47,552 bases of DNA, taken from contig JAHFUS010000004.1 in assembly GCA_023264975.1 (NCBI GenBank), positions 1 to 47,552 of the forward strand, written 5' to 3'. Each line of letters starts with the position of its first letter. The first letter of the stretch is position 1. The notes under the pieces were generated by a model. It saw only the letters and a program-made list of their open reading frames with translations, was not told the DNA's origin and made no database searches. The stretch comes from Actinomycetes bacterium (GTDB lineage Bacteria > Actinomycetota > Acidimicrobiia > Acidimicrobiales > GCA-2861595). Of this stretch, positions 34,462-45,115 are shown one piece after another. The position numbers were made by a program, and so were the translations under genes.

Positions 34462-35151
34462 GTGCCGGAACTTCCCGCAGCCGGGCTCGCCGCCATCACC
34501 GACGAGGTGGTGTCGTGCCGGGCGTGCCCACGCCTGGTGGCATGGCGCGAGCGGGTGGCCGACGAGAAGCGCGCGTCGTTCGCGGCCGAGGAGTACTGGG
34601 GGAAGCCGGTACCCGGCTTCGGCGACCCGGCCGCCTCGCTCCTCGTGGTCGGCCTCGCGCCGGCAGCGCACGGCGGCAACCGGACGGGCAGGGTGTTCAC
34701 CGGTGACCGGTCCGGCGACTGGGTGTTCCGGGCGCTGCACAAGGCGGGCTACGCCAACCAGCCCGACAGCGTCCGCGCCGACGACGGCCTGGCCCTCGAC
34801 GGCGCCTACGTGGCTGCAGTGGTGCGCTGCGCGCCGCCGGACAACAAGCCCACCCCCCTGGAGCGGGACACGTGCGTCGGGTACCTGCGCCGAGAACTCG
34901 ACGAGCTCGCCTCGGTGCAGGTGATCGTGGCCCTGGGCGGCTTCGCCTACGAGGCGGTGGCCCGCCTGGCCGGCCTGCGCCCCCGGCCCCCCTTCGGCCA
35001 CGGCGTGGAGGCGACGCTTCCGGACGGCCGCCACCTCGTGTGCTCGTACCACCCGAGCCAGCAGAACACCTTCACTCGCCGCCTCACCGAGCCCATGTTC
35101 GACGCCGTGTTCGCCCGCGCCCGCCACCTTTCCCGTCTTTCGAGTAAATAG
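34462..35151 (+). CDS. Type 5 uracil-DNA glycosylase (UdgB-like)
   Basis: The 229-aa enzyme starts at GTG 34462. It removes uracil (and often hypoxanthine) from DNA. The N-terminal CRACPRLVAWRE and RCAPPDNKP, with Cys in ERDTCVGYLR, give the four cysteines of the Fe-S cluster. The catalytic motif A is VVGLAPAAHGGNRTGRVFTG and motif B is CSYHPSQQNTFTRRL (HPSxxN). The type 5 group is marked by an Ala/Gly-rich motif A with no acidic catalyst. The end of the frame runs into the left arm of a perfect hairpin. Confidence 0.92.
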   Translation: MPELPAAGLAAITDEVVSCRACPRLVAWRERVADEKRASFAAEEYWGKPVPGFGDPAASLLVVGLAPAAHGGNRTGRVFTGDRSGDWVFRALHKAGYANQPDSVRADDGLALDGAYVAAVVRCAPPDNKPTPLERDTCVGYLRRELDELASVQVIVALGGFAYEAVARLAGLRPRPPFGHGVEATLPDGRHLVCSYHPSQQNTFTRRLTEPMFDAVFARARHLSRLSSK

Positions 35152-35179
35152 GGTGTCATTTTGACACCCTATTTACTCG
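35141..35179 (+). terminator. Perfect 18-bp hairpin overlapping the glycosylase stop
   Basis: Arms CGAGTAAATAGGGTGTCA (35141-35158) and its exact complement (35162-35179) around TTT. The TAG stop lies inside the left arm. The arms are much more AT-rich than the flanks. There is no T-tract after it, so it may be a terminator or an mRNA-end stabilising structure. Confidence 0.7.
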
Positions 35180-35217
35180 GGAGCCGGGAAAGGCGCGCTC
35201 TCTCCTAGAGTCGGGAG

Positions 35218-36387
35218 GTGACTGACACTCCGGTCAAGGGTCGCTGGACCGCCCAGTGGAAGGAGCTGTTCTCCGAGGTCGTGACCTCGGGCCTGTGCAC
35301 TGGCTGCGCCGGCTGCGTGGTGGCCTGCCCCCACGATGTCCTCGCGTACAAGGACACCGAGGGCGTCTACAGGCCCTTCCACCTCGAAGAGGAGCTGGGC
35401 CCGGACAACTGCATCCACGGCGAGAAGGGCTGCACGTCGTGCACCCGGGCGTGCCCCCGCTTCCGCACGTGGGAGTCCGAGATCGACAACCATCTCTTCG
35501 GGCGCACCCGGCTCCCCGACGAGATGGACGGCGTGTCCAAGGACATCATCCTGGCCCGGGCCACCGACACCGAGGTCCACGAGAAGGGCCAGGACGGGGG
35601 CCTCGTGTCGGCCATCCTTCTGTGGGCGCTCGACCACGGCTACATCGACGCCGCCCTCGTGTCGTACCTGGAGGGAGACGGCACCAGCTGGAAGGCGATC
35701 CCCGGCGTGGCCACGACCCGTGAGCAGATCCTGGCATCGGCCGGCAGCCGCTACACGTACTCGGCCAACACCATGGCCTACGCCGAGGCGGTGGCGGGCG
35801 GGGCCGAGAAGCTTGCGCTCGTGGGCATGAGCTGCCAGTCGTCGGTGCCGCCGGTGCTCTCCCTGCGCAAGGCGGGCAAGCCGGCCCGGCGATTCGCCCT
35901 CAACATCGGCCTGCTGTGCTCCAAGACGTTCGACGACGCCATCTTCGAGGAGCTGTTCGAGGCGAAGTACGGCCTCAAGAAGCAGGACATGGTGAAGATG
36001 AACATCAAGGGCGTCTTCCAGATCTGGATGCGCAACGGCGACTACCACGAAGTCCCGCTGAAGGAGTGCCACGCCTGGACCCGCGAGGGCTGCAAGCTGT
36101 GCCCCGACTTCGCGGCCGAGCACGCCGACATCTCCACCGGCGGCATCGGCGCCTTCAACGACTGGACGCTCACCGTCATCCGCACCGACCTGGGCCGGGA
36201 GATCATCGTGAAGATGCTCCAGGACGGCACCATCCAGGGCCGCCCGGGCGACGACGACCCGGGCGCCATCGCCCTGCTGCGCAAGCTGTCGATCGTGAGC
36301 CGCCGGCGCTGGCCGGATACGGCGGTACCCGACCCGAAGGTCGGCGTGCCGCCCCGTAAGCCCAAGGCGGCGCCAGCTCCGGGTTGA
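35218..36387 (+). CDS. FrhB-type coenzyme F420 hydrogenase/dehydrogenase beta subunit family protein
   Basis: The 389-aa iron-sulfur flavoprotein starts at GTG 35218. It has two ferredoxin-like clusters, CTGCAGCVVACPH (residues 27-39) and CIHGEKGCTSCTRACP (62-77). These are followed by the FrhB N-domain (GQDGGLVSAILLWAL) and C-domain (VGMSCQSSVPPVL, FALNIGLLCSKTF, CKLCPDFAAEHADISTGGIG). FrhB-family proteins oxidise reduced F420 or related flavin cofactors. It is an isolated gene with no hydrogenase subunits beside it, so an F420-linked oxidoreductase role is likely. Confidence 0.87.
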   Translation: MTDTPVKGRWTAQWKELFSEVVTSGLCTGCAGCVVACPHDVLAYKDTEGVYRPFHLEEELGPDNCIHGEKGCTSCTRACPRFRTWESEIDNHLFGRTRLPDEMDGVSKDIILARATDTEVHEKGQDGGLVSAILLWALDHGYIDAALVSYLEGDGTSWKAIPGVATTREQILASAGSRYTYSANTMAYAEAVAGGAEKLALVGMSCQSSVPPVLSLRKAGKPARRFALNIGLLCSKTFDDAIFEELFEAKYGLKKQDMVKMNIKGVFQIWMRNGDYHEVPLKECHAWTREGCKLCPDFAAEHADISTGGIGAFNDWTLTVIRTDLGREIIVKMLQDGTIQGRPGDDDPGAIALLRKLSIVSRRRWPDTAVPDPKVGVPPRKPKAAPAPG

Positions 36388-36438
36388 CCTCGCCGCCGCG
36401 TGCACCGGCGGCGGCGCCCGGAGTCGTACTGTTCGACT

Positions 36439-38985
<2,547 letters not shown>

Positions 38986-39002
38986 CCAGGAGCCACTGCT
39001 TC

Positions 39003-39039
39003 GAGTAGATGGCCCTCGGAAGCCGAGGGCCATCTGCTC
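39003..39039. terminator. 17-bp hairpin between pepN and the ferredoxin gene
   Basis: Arms GAGTAGATGGCCCTCGG and CCGAGGGCCATCTGCTC around AAG, one G-T wobble. It lies between convergent stops and probably serves both. The left end, TTCGAGTAGAT, matches TTCGAGTAAAT of the hairpin at 35141. Confidence 0.7.
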
Positions 39040-39057
39040 CAGAGCGGCGGGGTCGGG

Positions 39058-39330
39058 CTACGGCTCGATGAAGATGCACTCCCCAGGGCACTCTTCAGCC
39101 GCCTCGATGACGTCCTCCAGCAGCGCGTCGGGGATGCGGCCCACGCCGTTGGCGGTGCCGCCCTGCCCGAGGGCGTCGTTGAACTTCTTGTCGGCGGAGA
39201 GGTCGGAGAAGTGCTCCTTCGGCTCCTTCACGTAGGCCAGGCCATCGTCCTCCATGAAGAACACGGCCGGGGCGATCTCGGCGCAGATGCCGTCGCCGGT
39301 ACACAAATCAGCGTCGATCCAGACGTTCAT
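39058..39330 (-). CDS. Ferredoxin (Fer4-type)
   Basis: The 90-aa protein starts MNVWIDADLCTGDGICAEIA. Three cysteines fit a [3Fe-4S] pattern: Cys10 in LCTGDGIC, Cys16, and a late Cys in ECPGECIFIEP, with AECPGEC giving two nearby. The acidic, slightly extended form is typical of actinobacterial ferredoxins that serve P450s or oxidoreductases. It is convergent with pepN and has no dedicated partner gene in the window. Confidence 0.87.
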   Translation of the reverse strand: MNVWIDADLCTGDGICAEIAPAVFFMEDDGLAYVKEPKEHFSDLSADKKFNDALGQGGTANGVGRIPDALLEDVIEAAEECPGECIFIEP

Positions 39331-39392
39331 GGTGCTCCTCGCATGGTGGCCGCATCCTACAAGGGCGGCGGGACGCGATAGAAAATCGGGCG

Positions 39393-39695
39393 GTGCTGCA
39401 CCAAGGCCTCTGGTACGACCGCGACGGCAAGGCAATCGGCGTTGCGGACATGGTGCGGCTGTGCCGCGACCACGAGTACCGGGTCGTGGCCAGGGACTTC
39501 GTGGGCAGGACCGAGGTCTGCACCGTGTGGCTGGGGTTCGACCACAGCTTCCGGGGCCGGGTGCCGCTGCTGTTCGAGACGATCGTCTTCGGTGGCCGCA
39601 TGGACCAGTACCAGCGCCGCTACACCACCGAAGAGGCCGCTCGCACCGGCCACGACAAGGTCCTGGCGTCGGTTCGCCGCCTGTCGGAGCCCTGA
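39393..39695 (+). CDS. Hypothetical protein (100 aa), actinobacterial/phage-type
   Basis: From GTG 39393 (MLHQGLWYDRDGKAIGVADM). The fold looks small and beta-rich with VARDFVGRTEVCTVWLGFDH and GRVPLLFETIVFGGRMDQYQ, then a helix RYTTEEAARTGHDKVLASVR. The phrase FETMVFGG...Q.RY.TE..A..GH resembles small proteins in actinobacterial and phage genomes. Function unknown. It is divergent from the ferredoxin gene. Confidence 0.55.
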   Translation: MLHQGLWYDRDGKAIGVADMVRLCRDHEYRVVARDFVGRTEVCTVWLGFDHSFRGRVPLLFETIVFGGRMDQYQRRYTTEEAARTGHDKVLASVRRLSEP

Positions 39696-39713
39696 CGACC
39701 GACGCGCTCACGT

Positions 39714-39743
39714 GTCTGCACTTCCCGCCGCGTTGTTGCAGAC
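39714..39743. promoter_or_regulatory. Inverted repeat GTCTGCA-N16-TGCAGAC before the MMPL gene
   Basis: Seven-base arms between a small gene and the MMPL transporter, about 125 bases before the transporter start. It may be an operator for a regulator of the transporter or a terminator of the upstream gene. No regulator gene is adjacent. Confidence 0.35.
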
Positions 39744-39868
39744 TGGAGGGGAATGGGCCCCGACGGACGTGCGATGAGTTTCGGTCGACCGCCGGTCTGA
39801 CCGGTTGAGCAACTCGCAGTGGCCGAGGTGACCGACCGCGTCGCCCTGGCCGGAGAGGAGTTCGTGCG

Positions 39869-42208
39869 ATGAGGCGGCTGGCCCAGGGGTGTTTCCGGCG
39901 ACGCGGCCGGGTGCTGATCGCGTGGGTTCTCGGCATCGTGGTCCTCGGCGCCATCACCGCCGCGGCGGGCACCGGCTACCGGTCCGACTTCACGCTGCCC
40001 GACGTGGAGAGCAAGACCGGCATCGACATCCTGGAGGACGGCTTCGGCGGTCAGGGTGCCGGCCAGGTCGGCAACATCGTGTTCCAGGCCGACAACGGCG
40101 TGGATGACCCGGCGGTGAAGTCGACCATGGAGGCCTACCTCGCCAAAGTGGCCGAGGTCGAGGGCATCCAGTCGGTCAAGAGCCCGTACGACCCGGCGAA
40201 CAAGGGGCAGATCGCCGAGCGGGGCGCCAACGCCGGCAAGATCGCCTACGCCGAGATCGAGGCGCCGTCGGACGCAAGCTTCGAGGAGACGGTCGCCATC
40301 GGCGCCGAGATCCGTGACGCCATGCCGAAGCTCGCCGGCCTGCGCATCGAGATCGGTGGCGCCGCCTTCGCCGAGTTCGAGGTCCCGTCGTCGGAGGCCC
40401 TCGGCATCGGCTTCGCCATCATCATCCTCATCATCGCCTTCGGCTCGGTGCTCGCCATGGGCCTGCCCATCGGCGTGGCCCTCGCCGGCATCGCGTCGGG
40501 CACCCTGATCGCCGGCCTCCTGTCGAAGATCATGACCATGCCCGACTTCGCCTCCACGATCGGCATCATGATCGGGCTGGGCGTGGGCATCGATTACGCA
40601 CTGTTCATCGTGACCCGGTTCCGGGAGAACCTGCACAAGGGCCACGGCGTCGAGGCGTCCACCCTCATCGCCATGGAGACGGCGGGCCGGGCCGTGCTGT
40701 TCGCCGGCACCACCGTCGTCATCTCGCTGATGGGCATGCTCATCATGCAGCTGGGCTTCATCTCCGGCCTGGCCGTGGGGGCCGCCGCCGTCGTCCTGAT
40801 GACGATGCTGGCGTCGCTCACCCTGCTGCCCGCCCTGCTCGGCTTCGCCGCCCATCGGGTGGAGATCACACGGCGCCGCGGCCTCATCGCCGCCGGCCTG
40901 GTGGCCATAACGCTCCTCGGCGCCGGCCTGGGCATCGGGGCCCTCGTGATCGCACTGCCTGTCGCCGTCGTCGTCATCCTGGCCAGCTTCGCCTTCGAGC
41001 CGCTGCGCAAGCAGGTGCTCGACAAGCCGCCCAAGCCGCTGCGCGAGACGGCCGCCTACCGCTGGAGCCGGGTAATCCAGCACCGGCCGTGGACCGCCGT
41101 CCTCGTCGGCAGCGCCATCGTGGTTGTGCTCGCCCTGCCCATCTTCGGCCTCCGGCTCGGCTTCTCCGACGAGGGCAACTACCCGGCCGACACCACCACA
41201 CGCAAGGCGTACGATCTGCTGGCGGAAGGGTTCGGCCCGGGCGTGAACGGCCCGCTGATCCTGGCCGCCAAGGTCCCGGCGGGCACCGACCAGGCCGAGT
41301 TCGACGCCGTCGCGGCGGCGCTCGGCCGGACCGAGGGTGTCGCCTTCGCAAGTCCGCCGATAACCAACGACGAGGCCGATCCCACCGCCGTGCTGTTCCG
41401 GGTCGTGCCGGCCACGGCTCCGCAGGATTCGGCCACCACCAGGCTGGTGAACCGGCTGCGCGACGACGTGCTACCGAAGGCAACGGCGGGGACCGGCCTC
41501 GATGTGTCTGTCGCCGGCGGCGTCGCCATCGGCGTGGACTTCACGAACTACCTGTCCACCCGGCTCCCGTACTTCTTCGGGGCGGTGCTCGGGTTGTCGT
41601 TCCTGCTCCTGATGGTGGTGTTCCGGTCGCTGCTCGTGCCGCTCAAGGCGGTGATCATGAACCTGCTCTCGATCGGGGCCGCCTACGGCATCGTGGTGGC
41701 GGTGTTCCAGTGGGGCTGGGGCAGTGCGCTGCTCAACATCGAGGGGGCGCCCATCGAACCGTTCGTGCCGATGATGCTGTTCGCCATCGTGTTCGGCCTC
41801 TCCATGGACTACGAGGTGTTCCTCCTCTCCCGCGTGAAGGAGGAGTGGGACCGCACGGGCGACAGCCGAACGTCGGTTGCCGACGGCCTCGCCTCCACCG
41901 CCCGGGTCATCACCGCCGCCGCCGCCATCATGGTCGTGGTCTTCGGGAGCTTCCTGGGCGAGTCGGACCGGGTGGTCAAGCTGTTCGGCCTCGGCCTGTC
42001 GTCGGCCGTCCTCATCGACGCCTCCATCATCCGCATGCTCCTGGTGCCCGCCACCATGGAGTTGCTCGGTGACCGCAACTGGTGGCTCCCGGCGTGGTTG
42101 GGCAAGGCGCTGCCCAAGGTCCACATCGAGGCGCCCGCCGACCTCGAAGCCGAGTTGGCCAACCTCGACCTCGAGCCGCCCGTCCCCTCCGGGCGCGGTC
42201 AGGCCTGA
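39869..42208 (+). CDS. MMPL-family RND transporter
   Basis: The 779-aa membrane protein starts at ATG 39869 with GGAGAGGAG upstream. Two halves each have a porter domain and six helices. The first has GLGVGIDYALFIVTRFREN and a hydrophilic loop after TM1; the second has IVFGLSMDYEVFLLSRVKEE. These two GxxxDY(A/E)xF motifs mark the proton-coupled sites of the MMPL family. Such pumps export lipids or hydrophobic compounds. It lies apart from any biosynthetic genes, so the cargo cannot be guessed. Confidence 0.95.
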   Translation: MRRLAQGCFRRRGRVLIAWVLGIVVLGAITAAAGTGYRSDFTLPDVESKTGIDILEDGFGGQGAGQVGNIVFQADNGVDDPAVKSTMEAYLAKVAEVEGIQSVKSPYDPANKGQIAERGANAGKIAYAEIEAPSDASFEETVAIGAEIRDAMPKLAGLRIEIGGAAFAEFEVPSSEALGIGFAIIILIIAFGSVLAMGLPIGVALAGIASGTLIAGLLSKIMTMPDFASTIGIMIGLGVGIDYALFIVTRFRENLHKGHGVEASTLIAMETAGRAVLFAGTTVVISLMGMLIMQLGFISGLAVGAAAVVLMTMLASLTLLPALLGFAAHRVEITRRRGLIAAGLVAITLLGAGLGIGALVIALPVAVVVILASFAFEPLRKQVLDKPPKPLRETAAYRWSRVIQHRPWTAVLVGSAIVVVLALPIFGLRLGFSDEGNYPADTTTRKAYDLLAEGFGPGVNGPLILAAKVPAGTDQAEFDAVAAALGRTEGVAFASPPITNDEADPTAVLFRVVPATAPQDSATTRLVNRLRDDVLPKATAGTGLDVSVAGGVAIGVDFTNYLSTRLPYFFGAVLGLSFLLLMVVFRSLLVPLKAVIMNLLSIGAAYGIVVAVFQWGWGSALLNIEGAPIEPFVPMMLFAIVFGLSMDYEVFLLSRVKEEWDRTGDSRTSVADGLASTARVITAAAAIMVVVFGSFLGESDRVVKLFGLGLSSAVLIDASIIRMLLVPATMELLGDRNWWLPAWLGKALPKVHIEAPADLEAELANLDLEPPVPSGRGQA

Positions 42209-42256
42209 TCCGTTCCGACACCGGGTCGGGCGCTCGTCCTCCCGTAGGCTCCGGCT

Positions 42257-43525
42257 GTGCAACAGCTGCCCCTGGCCCTACCTGACGACGGCGGGGTCCG
42301 CCGGCTCAGCCTGGTGCGGCTCTCGTCCGAGATAGCCAGGTCGCTGGCGGTCATCGGGCGGGTGGCGGTGGAGGGCGAGGTCGTCATGCCCCGCTCCCAC
42401 CCCGGCGGCGTGTACTTCACGCTGAAGGACCGCACTGCGCAGCTGTCCGTGCGCTGCCCGGGGCCCCGGGCGGGGCGGTGGCGGATCGTGGCCGGCGAGC
42501 GCGTGCTCGTGTCCGGCACAGCCACCTGGCTGAACGACCGGGGCCAGCTCCAGTTCGTGGCCGACGAGGTGGTGCCGGTGGGCGAGGGCGCCATCGCCGC
42601 CGCCATCGAGGACCGCCGGGCCCGCCTGGGCGCCGACGGCCTTCTCACCCGCCCCCGCCGCCCGTTGCCCATGCTGCCCGCCGTCATCGGTGTGGTGTGC
42701 GGCACCGAGGCCGCCGTGCGGGCCGACATCGAGTCGGTGGTCGCCGTCCGGTTCCCCGGCTACCCGATGGCCTGGGTGCCCACCAATGTGTCCGGGCCAG
42801 GGGCGGCCGACGCCATCGCCAACGCCGTGGGTGTGCTCGACGCCCGTCCGGACGTGGAGGTCATCGTGCTGGCCCGGGGCGGCGGCGACGCCGCCCAGAT
42901 GCTGCCTTTCAGCGACGAGGCCCTGTGCCGGGTCATCTGCGCCTGCTCCACGCCGGTGGTGTCGGCGGTGGGCCACGAGCGAGACCGCCCGCTGTGCGAC
43001 GAGGTGGCCGACCACCGGTACGGCACGCCGTCACTGGCGGCTGCCGCCGTCGTGCCGAGCCTCCACGACCTTCGGACGGTCCTCGATCGCCTGCGCCTGC
43101 AGCGCGACGAGATGGCGGGCCGGCGGTTCGCCGTCGCTGCCGCCAGGCTGGCCGCCGTCGACCGGGAACGCGCCGTGCGCACCGGGTTCGACGTGGCCCG
43201 AAGCCGCCTGGAGCAGGCCGGCGCCCGCACGAGGTTGATGCACCCGGCCCGGGCAGTGGCTTCGGCCGGGCTGCGGCTTGACCGGGTCGACTGGCGGGCG
43301 CCGGCGCAACGCCGGTGCGGCCAGGAGCTCCACCGCCTGACAGCTGCCCGCCGCCACCTCGATGCGCTCTCGCCTGCCCGGGTCCTCGAACGCGGCTACG
43401 CCGTCGTGCGCGACGGCGACGGGGCGGTCGTCCGCGACGCCGCGGCAGTGGTGGCCGGAGCGAGCCTCGACGTGCAGCTGGCCGCCGGCGGTCTTGCCGT
43501 GCGGGTCGACCAGGTGCGCCCGTGA
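42257..43525 (+). CDS. xseA: Exodeoxyribonuclease VII large subunit
   Basis: The 422-aa protein starts at GTG 42257. It has the N-terminal OB domain (VAVEGEVVMPRSHPGGVYFT) and the catalytic region RGGGDAAQMLPFSDEAL, SAVGHERDRPLCDEVADHR and GTPSLAAAAV, then a coiled coil and the C-terminal LERGYAVVRDGDGAVVRDAA. The order is that of XseA. It degrades single-stranded DNA with XseB; the stop overlaps xseB (GTGA). Confidence 0.95.
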   Translation: MQQLPLALPDDGGVRRLSLVRLSSEIARSLAVIGRVAVEGEVVMPRSHPGGVYFTLKDRTAQLSVRCPGPRAGRWRIVAGERVLVSGTATWLNDRGQLQFVADEVVPVGEGAIAAAIEDRRARLGADGLLTRPRRPLPMLPAVIGVVCGTEAAVRADIESVVAVRFPGYPMAWVPTNVSGPGAADAIANAVGVLDARPDVEVIVLARGGGDAAQMLPFSDEALCRVICACSTPVVSAVGHERDRPLCDEVADHRYGTPSLAAAAVVPSLHDLRTVLDRLRLQRDEMAGRRFAVAAARLAAVDRERAVRTGFDVARSRLEQAGARTRLMHPARAVASAGLRLDRVDWRAPAQRRCGQELHRLTAARRHLDALSPARVLERGYAVVRDGDGAVVRDAAAVVAGASLDVQLAAGGLAVRVDQVRP

Positions 43526-43788
43526 CGCCGGAACCGGGGGACGCGACCGGCGCCGGCGCGTCGGGCGACCGGCCGCTCACCTACGAGCAGCTGGTAGAGG
43601 CGCTCGAGGAGCTCACCCGGCGCATGGCCGACGGCGACATCGGCATCGAGGAGGCGGTGGACCTCTACGAGCGGGCCGGCCAGCTGCACGCCCAGGCGGC
43701 GGAGCGTCTGGCCGCGGTGCAGGCCCGCATCGAGCGCCTGGCCGGCGACGGCGCCGGGCCGGGGGAGTCTCCGGTCCCCCAGAGTTGA
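43522..43788 (+). CDS. xseB: Exodeoxyribonuclease VII small subunit
   Basis: The 88-aa protein starts at the GTG overlapping the xseA stop. The core is LTYEQLVEALEELTRRMADG, then DIGIEEAVDLYERAGQLH and AAERLAAVQARIERL, the usual two-helix XseB (small subunit) motif L-E-x-I-V-x-x-L-E-x-G. The N-terminus has about 18 extra Gly/Ala/Asp residues. Confidence 0.93.
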   Translation: MTPEPGDATGAGASGDRPLTYEQLVEALEELTRRMADGDIGIEEAVDLYERAGQLHAQAAERLAAVQARIERLAGDGAGPGESPVPQS

Positions 43789-43937
43789 TCGGGCGTCTGG
43801 TGGTTCCCACGAGCGACCCAGGACCTCGGGCTCGCGCGCGGGTCGACCTCGCCGCTGTCGTCGACGTGCTCCCTGCGCTCCGCACGCCCGGGTCGCAGAG
43901 GGGCACACGACGGCCCGGCGGACCGGACCGAGGTCCC

Positions 43938-45056
43938 TCAGCTGCGCGCCGGCCAGGTGTGGCTGAAACAGCGGTGGCTGCGCAGGCCGGGCGCGATGAG
44001 CCCCCAGAGGCCGCACAGGGCGCGGCGCGTGCCCTCGGTCCACTCGATGGCGTCCGGCGCCGCCACCCTCCGCACGACCTGGCGGATGCCACCCTCGTGC
44101 ACCGCGTACCCGGCCCACGTGCCGGGGTAGTGCATGGTGGCGCCGATCTCGGTGAGCACCAGGGGCCCGTAGCGGCGGCGCCGGTTGCGGTGGGTGTGGC
44201 CGGCGCTCACGAACGTGGCCGGGTTGGCGGCGATAACTGCGTCGAGGAGGGCGCGGGACTGGTCGCCGGGGACGCCGGGCGGGTACGCCATCGGTGTCCG
44301 GAACCGCTGGACGTAGTGGTGCATGCCCAGGAATGCAGGCCCGGGGGCGGCGCCCACCAGTTCGGCGATCTGGTCCCGCTGGCGTCCGAGGACGGCACCG
44401 TGGTGCCGGTGGGCGATTGCCGTATGGGCGAGCACGACGCGCAGGCCGGGCAGGTCGACGCTGAAGGCGTCGTGCGGCATCGAGATGCCCGACGAGGCCA
44501 GTTCCGGTCGCCCGTCGACGGCCCGCCGCCCCACGTCGTGGTTACCCAGCACGGCCGAGATCGGCACACCCACGCCGGCGAAGAGGCGCCCCAGCTCCGT
44601 CCACTGCTGGGGCCGGCCGTGGTAGGTGAGATCGCCCTTGGCCATGATCGCCTCGGCTCCCCAGGCCACCGCCTCTGAGAGGGCGGCACGGGCGCATCGC
44701 AGCGGGTAGGGCTCGAGGGGGCTCCCCGGCTCGTCGCGGATGCGGCGCAGCACCCCGAATCGTCGCTCGCCCAGGTGGATGTCGTTCACGGTGGCGAAGC
44801 GGCACAGCAGTTCGCCGGGCGGCGGGGCCAGCGTCTGCACGGCGCCCACGCGTCGTGCCGCGCCACCGCCAGGTGGTCTCACGTACAGCCTCAGGCGGGT
44901 GGAGGGCGGGAGGCCGTCGAGGCTGGCTGCGCCCGGACGGTGGTCCTGCACCTCCACCGACGCGTCGCCGAGGGAGATGGTGGACCCCGGTCGCAGGCGT
45001 CGCCAGCACACCTGTGCGGAGGTGTCCTCAACCGCGAAGATGCCCACCTCGGTCAT
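43938..45056 (-). CDS. Metallophosphoesterase (calcineurin-like)
   Basis: The 372-aa protein from ATG 45056 (MTEVGIFAVEDTSAQVCWRR) has an N-terminal fibronectin-like segment, then the dimetal phosphoesterase motifs: NDIHLGER (DxH), IMAKGDLTYHG (GD), VLGNHDVG (GNHD), LGMHHYV (His) and VSAGHTHRNRRRRYGP (GHTH). The order matches 3',5'-cyclic-nucleotide or UDP-sugar phosphodiesterase-like enzymes. No signal peptide is visible. The gene is divergent from the repeat protein at 45116. Confidence 0.9.
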   Translation of the reverse strand: MTEVGIFAVEDTSAQVCWRRLRPGSTISLGDASVEVQDHRPGAASLDGLPPSTRLRLYVRPPGGGAARRVGAVQTLAPPPGELLCRFATVNDIHLGERRFGVLRRIRDEPGSPLEPYPLRCARAALSEAVAWGAEAIMAKGDLTYHGRPQQWTELGRLFAGVGVPISAVLGNHDVGRRAVDGRPELASSGISMPHDAFSVDLPGLRVVLAHTAIAHRHHGAVLGRQRDQIAELVGAAPGPAFLGMHHYVQRFRTPMAYPPGVPGDQSRALLDAVIAANPATFVSAGHTHRNRRRRYGPLVLTEIGATMHYPGTWAGYAVHEGGIRQVVRRVAAPDAIEWTEGTRRALCGLWGLIAPGLRSHRCFSHTWPARS

Positions 45057-45115
45057 GTTCCGTTGTAGCACCCGGGGTACAGTTTGACCGTTCAAGCGGC
45101 GGCAGGAGGGCGTTC

